DNA from: Eutreptiella sp. 'Long Island Sound 2002'
Lineage: Eukaryota; Euglenozoa; Euglenophyceae; Eutreptiales; Eutreptiaceae
NCBI GenBank assembly: GCA_964036045.1
Contig: OZ038384.1
Span: forward strand, 39,844,844 to 39,908,843
DNA: 64,000 nucleotides
Direction: 5' to 3'
Part shown: in pieces, positions 52,207 to 59,813 of the stretch
How positions within the stretch are numbered: the stretch's first letter is position 1
Layout of the letters: each line of letters begins with the position of its first letter
The notes under the pieces: model-generated
Database searches by the model: none
Told to the model about the DNA's origin: nothing
Seen by the model: the letters and a program-made list of their open reading frames with translations, nothing else
Translations under genes and position numbers: made by a program

Positions 52207-55056
52207 ATGTCGCTATCTGTCCCCACCAATCCCGCGGAGTTGCCAGCCTTCCGGCGACGTGCCCGGCGCCTGGTAGACACGGTGTCTGATCTCGTCAGAC
52301 ACAGGCCGCACACGTATGCGGCGTTCCAGGCGCGCGTGGACGCGGACCGTCCGGCCAGGGACAACGGATGGGACCACTTCGTCGACGTCTGCTTGGGGCA
52401 GATGTTGGCCCGCGATCCCCACCCGTACAACGCGCCTGACGTTCAAGCGCGGTTCGCAACGGGCACGGTGCCGTTCGGGGTGCACCTGCTCAACCGACTA
52501 CTCCGATGTCTACAAGATCTCGGGCAGCTCGAGGACGCGCAGCGCGGGCGGCCCCCAGTGGGACCGGCGGGGCGGCCGGGGTATGCGGCGCCGGGTGCGT
52601 TTCCGATGCCGCCGCCCCCGGGCCTCGGGCCCATGCCCTTCCCGCCTTTTGGGGCTCACCACCACCACCAACTCCATCTCCATCACCTACTTCATCACCC
52701 CGTCGGGTTCCCCATGATGCAGCCTCACTTCCCACACCAACACGTACACCCGGCGGCTGTGCCACAGCTCCCCGTCCACCTTCACCATCACCATCACCCG
52801 GCGGCTGTGCCACAGCACCCCGTCCACCTTCACCATCACCATCACCATCACCGTCCGCACCAGCATGTGGAGTACCCGCATCCCCTGCCCCAGCAGCACC
52901 CACGGCCGCCTCAGCACACGGTACCGGTGCCGGTACCGGTACCGGTGCCTGCGCTGGGGCGGGGCGCCCAGCAGCAGGGGGTGTCGCAAGGGGAGGCACG
53001 TGGCGTGCCCCCGGGCGAGGCGGGGAGAATGGGGGCGCCTGCGGCTGCGCCACCCCTGGCGGTGCCCCAGCCGGGGCATACCGCGGCGGGGTCTCCACCG
53101 CGGACGGTCCCGGTGCCGGATCCAGCCGTGCCGCGCGGGGCCCCGCCCGTGGTGCCGACGGGGCCTGAGCCGGTGGTGCCGGGTGGTGGTCCACCCCCGA
53201 CGCGTGGGATGCAGGGCGCAGCCCCCATGGGGAGGCCTACGGCGGGGGAACAGGCGGGGGATGCGGCGCAGGAGGCGGCAGTGGCCGGCCCGCGAGACAT
53301 CAGCGAGCTGCTCGCGCAGGCCTTGGAGGCGTACCGGCGGACAGCCGCGGGGAGCGATGGAGCCGCGCCAGAAGGGCCGGGGAGGGGGGCTGACGCCGGC
53401 GAGCTGACCGCGCAGGCGCTCGCGGCTGTCGCCCCGAGGGCGGAAGGGGCCAAGGAGAAGCCGTCGGAGGTGGTTGCTTCGGGGGGACAGGACGCGGGGC
53501 GGGGTGTGCCGGAGGCGCAGACACCGGCGGAGGGCGGCGGGGTTGTGGAGCCCAGTGGGAGGCGTGCCAAGGAGGAAGGAGTGGAGGACTGGATGTGGGA
53601 GTGGCGGGAGTGGCGCCACGTGGCACCCGGTGAGCCGTGTCCGGCGGGGCTGGCGTACAGCATGGACCTCCATGCGGGCACCAGCTGGGCCCGGCTGCCC
53701 GACAACCTGCGGGCACGGCTGGACGCGGCGGAGGCGGCAAGGGGCGGAGGCGCTGACGAGCGGCCTCTGGCGCCCTTCCCGCCGCGGCCGGACACGCCGC
53801 TGGTGATGGTTGCGGCTGGGGAAGGGGCGGAGGAAGAGCAGGAGGCGGAGGACGAGGGGGACGAGGAGGCGTACGGGCCCGGCGAGTCGGCGCTGGCCCT
53901 CATGTATGGGGACGACGCCGGGCCCGACGTCTACGCCGGCATGGACGTGGACGCGGCCAACGCGCCGCTGCGGCCCATGCCCACTGCGGTGCCGCCCCCT
54001 CCCCTGGGGAGCTGTGAGTGGCGGCACTGCAGGTACCATGCGGCCGAGGGTGCCCACAGGCACCGCCTCATGGGCACGGGGCAGTGGGAGGCAGGGATGC
54101 TGGCGAGCGCCCTGGAGCGCTACGAGCTCCAGCGCCCAGGGCAGGTCGCCCGGGAGGTGGCCCTGGTGGCCACTTCCCCGGACGACGGCCAGGCCCGCTG
54201 TGTCCAGCTGGGGGACGCGGCGGTCCTGGGTCACCACCCCGGTGATGTCCGGGCGGCCGAGCCCCAGGAAGGCCTCCCCCTGTCGGTGCGCCTGTCCGTG
54301 GGGCGGCTGCTGGACGAGGCAGGGCTGGAGGACGTGCGGCGGGACGAAGGCCTGTACGTGGCCTTGTGGCGAGGTGGGGCTGACGCTTGGCGTCGCGAGC
54401 AGGCCGTGCGGCCCCTCACGCCCCAGGCGCTGGGATCCCATGCGCTCCTGGTGGCGGTGCACCCCGAGGGTGCAGAGGTCGTGTTCGGCGCGGACCGCCT
54501 GCTGCTGACCGGGGACGGGGTGGTCCTCGTCCCCACCTCCAGCAGCTACCGCCTTGAGAGCCGCGGCGGTGACCTCAAGCTGCTGGTGGTGGTGGGCACG
54601 CGCCTCGACGAGAGCGCCGCCCCCCAAGGGTCCGAACACGCGGTCCCGGTGGGGAGTGACGAGGAGGCACGCCGTGACGGTGACGAGGTGGGGCAGGAAC
54701 AACCCACGGGGGAGGAGCAGCAACACGATCAGCCGGATGTGGCCGGGGAGGAGGTGGACGTGCAGGCCATTGTGGCGGCGGCCCTGGCGAGATTCACGGA
54801 TGCCGCGAGCCCGCCGCCGACGACGGAGGCACTGGAGGAGGAGGACCAGCGCAGGAGGAGTGAAGAGGCACAGAGCGCCGTGGAGCAAGACGAGGAGCTG
54901 GAGATCGTGGGGGCGAAGGAGGCGCGTGAGGTGGGTCCACGGGAGCTGGGAGTGGCGGACAAGGCTGGGCCGAAGACGGGGGAGGTGGAAACCTGCAGGC
55001 ACTGGGCCAAGGGGTGGTGCATGCGGGCAGATGCCTGCCGGTTCGCCCACCCCTAG
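52207..55056 (+). CDS. Retroelement ORF A: His/Pro/Ala-rich protein with C-terminal CCCH zinc finger (949 aa)
   Basis: ATG 52207 to TAG 55054. Residues 1-115 form a compact helical domain (RRLVDTVSDLVRHRPHTYAA, FGVHLLNRLLRCLQDLGQL). Residues 140-260 are His- and Pro-rich with repeated AAVPQ..PVHLHHHHH units. Three similar helical motifs follow (DISELLAQALEAY near 365, DAGELTAQALAAV near 398, DVQAIVAAALARF near 855). A folded region spans about 605-805, with CEWRHCRYH and strands such as LLLTGDGVVLVP. The protein ends in CRHWAKGWCMRADACRFAH, which fits C-x7-C-x5-C-x3-H, an RNA-binding finger. By position and content it is a candidate nucleic-acid-binding (ORF1/gag-like) protein. Its GC-rich codon use matches the downstream ORFs. 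Confidence 0.75.
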   Translation: MSLSVPTNPAELPAFRRRARRLVDTVSDLVRHRPHTYAAFQARVDADRPARDNGWDHFVDVCLGQMLARDPHPYNAPDVQARFATGTVPFGVHLLNRLLRCLQDLGQLEDAQRGRPPVGPAGRPGYAAPGAFPMPPPPGLGPMPFPPFGAHHHHQLHLHHLLHHPVGFPMMQPHFPHQHVHPAAVPQLPVHLHHHHHPAAVPQHPVHLHHHHHHHRPHQHVEYPHPLPQQHPRPPQHTVPVPVPVPVPALGRGAQQQGVSQGEARGVPPGEAGRMGAPAAAPPLAVPQPGHTAAGSPPRTVPVPDPAVPRGAPPVVPTGPEPVVPGGGPPPTRGMQGAAPMGRPTAGEQAGDAAQEAAVAGPRDISELLAQALEAYRRTAAGSDGAAPEGPGRGADAGELTAQALAAVAPRAEGAKEKPSEVVASGGQDAGRGVPEAQTPAEGGGVVEPSGRRAKEEGVEDWMWEWREWRHVAPGEPCPAGLAYSMDLHAGTSWARLPDNLRARLDAAEAARGGGADERPLAPFPPRPDTPLVMVAAGEGAEEEQEAEDEGDEEAYGPGESALALMYGDDAGPDVYAGMDVDAANAPLRPMPTAVPPPPLGSCEWRHCRYHAAEGAHRHRLMGTGQWEAGMLASALERYELQRPGQVAREVALVATSPDDGQARCVQLGDAAVLGHHPGDVRAAEPQEGLPLSVRLSVGRLLDEAGLEDVRRDEGLYVALWRGGADAWRREQAVRPLTPQALGSHALLVAVHPEGAEVVFGADRLLLTGDGVVLVPTSSSYRLESRGGDLKLLVVVGTRLDESAAPQGSEHAVPVGSDEEARRDGDEVGQEQPTGEEQQHDQPDVAGEEVDVQAIVAAALARFTDAASPPPTTEALEEEDQRRRSEEAQSAVEQDEELEIVGAKEAREVGPRELGVADKAGPKTGEVETCRHWAKGWCMRADACRFAHP

Positions 55057-55107
55057 CCGCCGGTGCCGCGGGGAGTACCCCAGGAATTACTCCTGATCCT
55101 CCGGGCC

Positions 55108-55563
55108 ATGGCCCGTGTGGGGGCCCTCAGCGTGGACCGCAGCCAGGGCCACGGCCGAGGCCACGGAACGTTGCTGCAGGAAGTGGTGGTAAAGGCACAA
55201 GGAGGAGGGCTCCCAGCGGTGGGGTATGCGGTGGAGAGTGAGGGCCTGACCGAGTGGGCAGTGGCGTTGCCATGTGGCATGGCGGCCCTGCTCACTCCGT
55301 TCCCGGTGGTCCCGTGGAGGGACGTAGTCACCGTCCAGGAGGCCAACCTGGGGTGGGTGTGCACGTGGCACACACATCCTGCCGGCATGGACCCTCGCGA
55401 GTGGCAGGCTAAGGCGGTCGTGACGTACCTGTCCTGGTCGTTGCCGGCAGCGCCGGGTGCCTGGGCGCAGTGGTGGGACAGAGCGCTCAGCTGGGCGAGG
55501 GATGGCAGTGCTGTGGCGGCCTGCCTTGACCTCCCGCGCGAGCCCGTCTCAGTCAAGCCGTGA
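55108..55563 (+). CDS. Retroelement ORF B: JAB/MPN-like domain (151 aa before TGA)
   Basis: The frame is the same as ORF A. The first ATG after the ORF A stop is 55108, in the context GGGCCATGG. The product has NLGWVCTWHTHPAGM, which matches the Gly-Trp...His-x-His-Pro metal-binding core of JAB/MPN isopeptidases. Strand-like VVTVQEANL and an upstream Glu (VESEGLTE) precede it. The usual Ser-x2-Asp after HxHP is not evident, so activity is doubtful. A single in-frame TGA (55561) separates it from the protease-like region that follows, which itself has no ATG for about 270 codons. The two were therefore probably one protein. Confidence 0.45.
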   Translation: MARVGALSVDRSQGHGRGHGTLLQEVVVKAQGGGLPAVGYAVESEGLTEWAVALPCGMAALLTPFPVVPWRDVVTVQEANLGWVCTWHTHPAGMDPREWQAKAVVTYLSWSLPAAPGAWAQWWDRALSWARDGSAVAACLDLPREPVSVKP

Positions 55564-57144
55564 ACTGTCTCCCAGCATCTCCCCACGGTGGCGGCTCGTC
55601 TTGCGGCCACGGACCCGGAGGTCTTGCTGCTGGGAGACCGAGAGGGGCCAGGGCTTCGCCTGGGCCAGGGGCTGGAGGTTCGCACTGCCCGCCTCCCCAG
55701 CCCTGTGGACGGGGACATCCTGGAGGGACTCCAGTTCACGCGGGCTGGCGGGGCTGATGTGTGGACCGCCGTCCATCGCCAGCTCCCAGACGCGTGGCCC
55801 CAGGTGTTCCGGCCCCCTGGTCACGAGCGTCTGGTGGGAGTGGAATGGCGCGTGTGGGCCGCCAACAGCCCATGCCCGCCGGTGGTGGTCCTGCCCAGGA
55901 GAACCAGCCACCCCAGCTGGGAGACCGTGGCGGTCTTGTGGGGATGGGTGGCGGTCCGTGGGACCGGTGGCCACGTCTTCACTGCCCCACGGGGCACGGT
56001 GATCGAGACCGACGGGGGGACGGCGTTGCAGCTCACGGCGGAGCCCCTGACCACGCATGTTGTGGTGGCCGTCCTCCAGTGGGGAGCAGACAAGCCACAG
56101 CCTTGGCGCGATCCGGTCGCTAGGGCTGTCTGGCGAGACCTGCCGGCCCTCAGGGTCGCCGTCTGGCCAGGAGGAGCAGGGCGGCATCTCCCGGGCGCAC
56201 TCCCCTGGCTGCGGGACTGCGGAGACGCCTCTCCCCCACCAGCTGAGTTGCGGGGCGCCCTGGAGCACCTGTACTCCAAGCCCAGGCACCACTTCCTGGT
56301 GGCCGCGGACCATGGGGTGGAGCTCAGCGACGACGTGGTCGCGCTGGCAGCCGACGTGGTGCAGTGCCTGGCCCCCCACGCCATGATTCTCCCGAGGGAG
56401 GGGTGGGAGGGCCAGCGGCACGACCAAACCCCGGCTGCCCTCCTCATTGCGAGGTACGTCGAGCTGGGGGGCTCGGAGGCGGTGTACCTCGACCGGTCGG
56501 AGACGCCGAGCATGCGGCACTGGACGGCCCACCACCTTGTGGCCCCTGACATGCGGTTGACCGTGGACCCGCTGGACCGGCCTGTGGTGTCGGGGGCCCC
56601 GCCCCAGTGGCCACACACATGGGACATGGCGGTCCGGAAGATGCGCATGGCACCCAGGGGCCAGAGGGCGGGGTGGCCGGGTGCAGAGCATCTGCTGGCG
56701 GAGGCCCGGGCGGCACAGGTGCAGCAGCCAGCCGGCAACACCAAGGACTGTGGCGTGTGCGCCGTCATGTCCGCCATCGGTACCCTCCTCAGGGTGCCGA
56801 GGCCGGGCAACCTCCTGTCCGCGCTGGACAGGCGATGGGTGGCGGCGGTGGTCCTCAACAGGGACATGGGGCCCATCGCGCGTCTGCCGTCCCTGGGGGA
56901 GCTGCCTGCAGCGGTGTTGGATGCCCTGCCGGCGCCCCGCACACCCTTGGACGTGGCGGACGTCCAGCACAGCGTGGGGTTGCCCGGGGCGCGCATGCAA
57001 CATGCCCTGCTGTGTATGGCGGCGGCAGCGGACGGGGGGTTGTCCATGCTGGTGACGGTGTCCCTGCAGCACGTGCAGGACGCGATGCAGCAGCAGCGGA
57101 TGCATGCCCCCAGCCGTGGGAAGAAAGCGCCAAGCGGTGGCTGA
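55564..57144 (+). CDS. Retroelement ORF C: Ulp1/C48-like cysteine protease region (526 codons)
   Basis: Open in the same frame from the TGA at 55561 to TGA at 57142. The C-terminal half shows the ordered signature of Ulp1/SENP (C48) proteases. These are HWTAHHL (His codon 56518), LTVDPLDRP (Asp 56566 or 56575), and QQPAGNTKDCGVCAV with the oxyanion Gln and Cys (codon 56749). C48 enzymes cleave SUMO or related modifiers or process precursors. The N-terminal 270 residues are beta-rich and unrecognised. With no early ATG it depends on reading through the TGA, or the TGA is a nonsense mutation. Ulp1-like domains occur in several transposon classes; pairing with a JAB-like domain in a LINE-type element is unusual to my knowledge. 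Confidence 0.6.
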   Translation, partial: TVSQHLPTVAARLAATDPEVLLLGDREGPGLRLGQGLEVRTARLPSPVDGDILEGLQFTRAGGADVWTAVHRQLPDAWPQVFRPPGHERLVGVEWRVWAANSPCPPVVVLPRRTSHPSWETVAVLWGWVAVRGTGGHVFTAPRGTVIETDGGTALQLTAEPLTTHVVVAVLQWGADKPQPWRDPVARAVWRDLPALRVAVWPGGAGRHLPGALPWLRDCGDASPPPAELRGALEHLYSKPRHHFLVAADHGVELSDDVVALAADVVQCLAPHAMILPREGWEGQRHDQTPAALLIARYVELGGSEAVYLDRSETPSMRHWTAHHLVAPDMRLTVDPLDRPVVSGAPPQWPHTWDMAVRKMRMAPRGQRAGWPGAEHLLAEARAAQVQQPAGNTKDCGVCAVMSAIGTLLRVPRPGNLLSALDRRWVAAVVLNRDMGPIARLPSLGELPAAVLDALPAPRTPLDVADVQHSVGLPGARMQHALLCMAAAADGGLSMLVTVSLQHVQDAMQQQRMHAPSRGKKAPSGG

Positions 57145-57188
57145 GGGTGGAGAGCGTGCCTCCCACCCATACGGTGGGCGTGGCGGAT

Positions 57189-58742
57189 ATGGGGCGGCTG
57201 GTGGTGTTGGAAGGGGCGGAGTATTGGGCCTGTGTCCGGGTGGAAACAGGGGGACTGGAGTGGGTCGTAGTCACCGCGTGCCGGCTCAGGAGGCAGCAGT
57301 CCAGGGGCCCGGCCTGCTACCGGGTGTTCCGGGAGTGCCTCAGGGAGCTGGGGCCGGTGCGCAGGGCACACAGGTGCACGGCCGAGGACATCCCGCCGGC
57401 GCCGGCGGTCTTCGTGGAGGTCACGCGACCGCCGGCGATCCAGGGGCAGGACGTCTGGCCCATAGCCCCGAACAACATGTGGCAGGCTGAGCATGCAGCT
57501 GTCATGTGCAGGGCGCTGCCGGGTCACGCAGCGGCCCTCCCCAGGGCCCCGGCAGCGCAGTCCTCCGGCAACAGGCCGGCAGCCTCGCTGGCACTGCTGC
57601 AAAGCGTGTCGCGGGCGTGGTGCTGGGTTGTGGCGGCATTAGAGCCCCACTCCTCGGCACTGCGCCTGTACGATCGCGGAGAGGGCACGGTGCTCACGGT
57701 CCGCCCCGCCGACCTGAAGGCCCTGCACCTTAGTGCACTGAGTGGCGACGGGGGCGAGGCGCTGTACCTCCAAGGGACCATGGCAGGCGCGGCCGCGACA
57801 CGATTCCGCCGGCGGAGCGGAGGAGATGCCCTCCGCCTGGTCATGGCGGAGAACATGGGGCCGTGGCTCCGGGCGTTCTCCACGTCCAGGCGGAAGGTCG
57901 AGGGCGACCGGGAGAAGTTCACCGACGCGTGGCGCCGCTGGGTGGAGGAGCAGTTTCCCGTGGGGGGAATGCTGCACCTGCCGCAGCCACCAAGCGTGCC
58001 ACCGGTACGGCCTGCGGCATCCCCGGCCGCGGCGGCGAGGCAAGGCCCGAAAGCGGCGCCCAAGCCGCCGCCCAAGAGGAGCCCCCCGCCTCAGTATGGC
58101 GCCTATGCCAACATTCGGTACGTGCAGCAGCACTTCGGCGGTGACTTGGCCACGGAGGAGCCTGGGACAAAGGCGATCAACGTCTGCCCCTGGTCTCGGC
58201 TGGATGGGGCTGGTCACTGCACCTGGAGAGCTGGCACGCACTGCCGGCCCACCCCCCTCCACCCCAAGGACCTGCTGGACCACATCCAGCGGGACCATGC
58301 GGCTGATCCGGCGCAACGGGACCAGGCGCTGGCCATGCTGGCTGGCGTTATGCCGGGGGGCCAGGCGGGGCCTTTCGCGTCGGCCCAGGCGAGGTCCAGA
58401 GCGCTCATGCTGCCCACGGGTGCCCGCCCTGCGGCGGAGCGCGGGGCGTCGCCGTCGACGGCGCGATCTGGAGCGATTGAGTCTGCAGCACGGCGTGGGG
58501 CAGTGACTTCTACGGGGAGTACGGCGGCAAGTACATCCTGCGGACAGGCAGAGGGGGAGCCCGCCGCATCTGCCGGGTCTCAGCAGACGACGGCCGCCTC
58601 GGGCGGAGGCCCACGGGGACAGGGGCCACCTCGCCAGCCGCCCGCGCCGGGTGCGGGTGGTCCCCCTGAACCTGCTGGTGGCCCCCCTCCGTCCGGTGAT
58701 CCGGATCCGGCGGGGGGCCCCGGTCCGCACGTGCAGCCATGA
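57189..58742 (+). CDS. Retroelement ORF D: protein with zinc-finger-like cluster and Pro/Ala-rich tail
   Basis: The coding frame changes by -1 relative to ORF C, with overlap near 57100-57144. Protein-like sequence starts about 57110, but the first ATG in this frame is 57189 (MGRLVVLEGAEYWACVRVE). A mixed alpha/beta region (WCWVVAALEPHSSALRLYD, EALYLQGTMAGAA) runs to about 57960. After a Pro/Ala linker comes a Cys/His cluster (CPWSRLDG, HCTW, THCRP, HPKDLLDHIQRDH; 58185-58305) resembling a C2H2 finger. A low-complexity tail ends at TGA 58740. A gag-like role is inferred from position just upstream of the endonuclease. The next residues after the TGA lead straight into the endonuclease without an ATG. 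Confidence 0.55.
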   Translation: MGRLVVLEGAEYWACVRVETGGLEWVVVTACRLRRQQSRGPACYRVFRECLRELGPVRRAHRCTAEDIPPAPAVFVEVTRPPAIQGQDVWPIAPNNMWQAEHAAVMCRALPGHAAALPRAPAAQSSGNRPAASLALLQSVSRAWCWVVAALEPHSSALRLYDRGEGTVLTVRPADLKALHLSALSGDGGEALYLQGTMAGAAATRFRRRSGGDALRLVMAENMGPWLRAFSTSRRKVEGDREKFTDAWRRWVEEQFPVGGMLHLPQPPSVPPVRPAASPAAAARQGPKAAPKPPPKRSPPPQYGAYANIRYVQQHFGGDLATEEPGTKAINVCPWSRLDGAGHCTWRAGTHCRPTPLHPKDLLDHIQRDHAADPAQRDQALAMLAGVMPGGQAGPFASAQARSRALMLPTGARPAAERGASPSTARSGAIESAARRGAVTSTGSTAASTSCGQAEGEPAASAGSQQTTAASGGGPRGQGPPRQPPAPGAGGPPEPAGGPPPSGDPDPAGGPGPHVQP

Positions 58743-59813
58743 AGGGGCCCCGCCTCCGACACCCGAGCGGCGGTGTCCTGGAACGTCCAGGGCTCGATGC
58801 GGGGGGACGGCGTACCAGTGGCCCCAGGTATGCTTGACGGTGAGGCGGTGGCGGCGGGCGTCATGAAGGCCGAGGGTGCCATCCTGGGCCTCTTCCAGGA
58901 GACCGGCCTGCAGGACCCTCAGGGTGTGGTGCACTGGGAGAATCAGTGGCGTCACCACGGGTATCATGCGTACCCAGGAGTGGATGCCCAGGCAGCGTCG
59001 GCGGCAGCGGTGCGCGGCGGGCTCTTGATTGCCCTTCGGGCGGACGTGTTCGCCGCGGAGGAAGTTCGAGACATCGTGGACATCGTGCCGGGCAAGGCCA
59101 TGGCCCTCGATGTGGTGACCGCAGGTGGCACCCTCACGGTCATCAACGTCCACGGCCCGGGCAGCGGCGGCGACTCCTGGGCGTCTAAGGCGTCCTTCTG
59201 GGCTGACGTGGCCATGTACGCGGCGGCCAAGAGCGCGGGTGGCACCAGGGCCGTGCTCCTCGGAGGAGACTTCAACGTGTGGCTGGAGTCCCCGTGGCAC
59301 CCCACCACGAGGAGGTTCCAAGCCCTGTGGGAACAGTGTGGTTTCCACAGGGCAAGCCCGGAACGGGAGGAGGACCGGAGGCCCACGAGGGCAGGGCACC
59401 GACTGGACTCCTTCCTTCTGAACTCGCCTCTGGTCCCATGGGCGGCGCGTGAGCGCCCACACTTGGCGCCGGGGCGGTCTCCAGCGTCGCTGGGGTCGGA
59501 TCATGGCCCTGTGGTCCTGGACCTCCCGCTGGCGGTGGCCGGCAAAGAGAGGGTCACCAAGATGGCCTACTCGCACGCCCAAGGCAGGCTGCATGCCATA
59601 CGCCCGGACTCCCCGGGGGTTCGTGAGGCGGCGGCGGCAGTACTGCAGAAGGCCTGCGGGGATCGGCGGCTGCAGGCGTGGCTCTCGTCGGACCAGGACA
59701 CTGCCACCATGGGCACGTCGGAGGTGCAAGCGGTCTTTGACCTGCTCTACGCCTTCCGTGATGACGTGTCTAGGGTCACGGGAGTGCGCATGCCATCGGG
59801 CGTGGACCCGTAG
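58743..59813 (+). CDS. Retroelement ORF E: AP-type endonuclease
   Basis: Same frame as ORF D, from the TGA at 58740 to TAG 59811. All exonuclease-endonuclease-phosphatase motifs are present: AVSWNVQG (Asn), LFQETG (Glu), LLGGDFNVW (Asp, Asn), HRLDSFLL (Asp) and LGSDHGPVV (Asp, His). In LINEs this domain nicks target DNA to prime reverse transcription. The first ATG (58797) lies after SWNVQG, so starting there would remove the first strand and the metal-ligand Asn. Translation from upstream, or mutation of an originally sense codon, is therefore implied. Confidence 0.85.
   Translation, partial: RGPASDTRAAVSWNVQGSMRGDGVPVAPGMLDGEAVAAGVMKAEGAILGLFQETGLQDPQGVVHWENQWRHHGYHAYPGVDAQAASAAAVRGGLLIALRADVFAAEEVRDIVDIVPGKAMALDVVTAGGTLTVINVHGPGSGGDSWASKASFWADVAMYAAAKSAGGTRAVLLGGDFNVWLESPWHPTTRRFQALWEQCGFHRASPEREEDRRPTRAGHRLDSFLLNSPLVPWAARERPHLAPGRSPASLGSDHGPVVLDLPLAVAGKERVTKMAYSHAQGRLHAIRPDSPGVREAAAAVLQKACGDRRLQAWLSSDQDTATMGTSEVQAVFDLLYAFRDDVSRVTGVRMPSGVDP

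Noticed and set aside
52687-55050. 787-codon antisense frame over ORF A
   Set aside because: GC-rich codon bias leaves the opposite strand open. The plus frame carries a precise CCCH finger and matches the downstream ORFs in strand and composition.
56607-57188. Extension of ORF D upstream to an ATG at 56607
   Set aside because: That segment overlaps the Ulp1-like catalytic motifs in another frame and reads Gly/Ala-rich shadow sequence. Protein-like content in this frame starts only near 57110.
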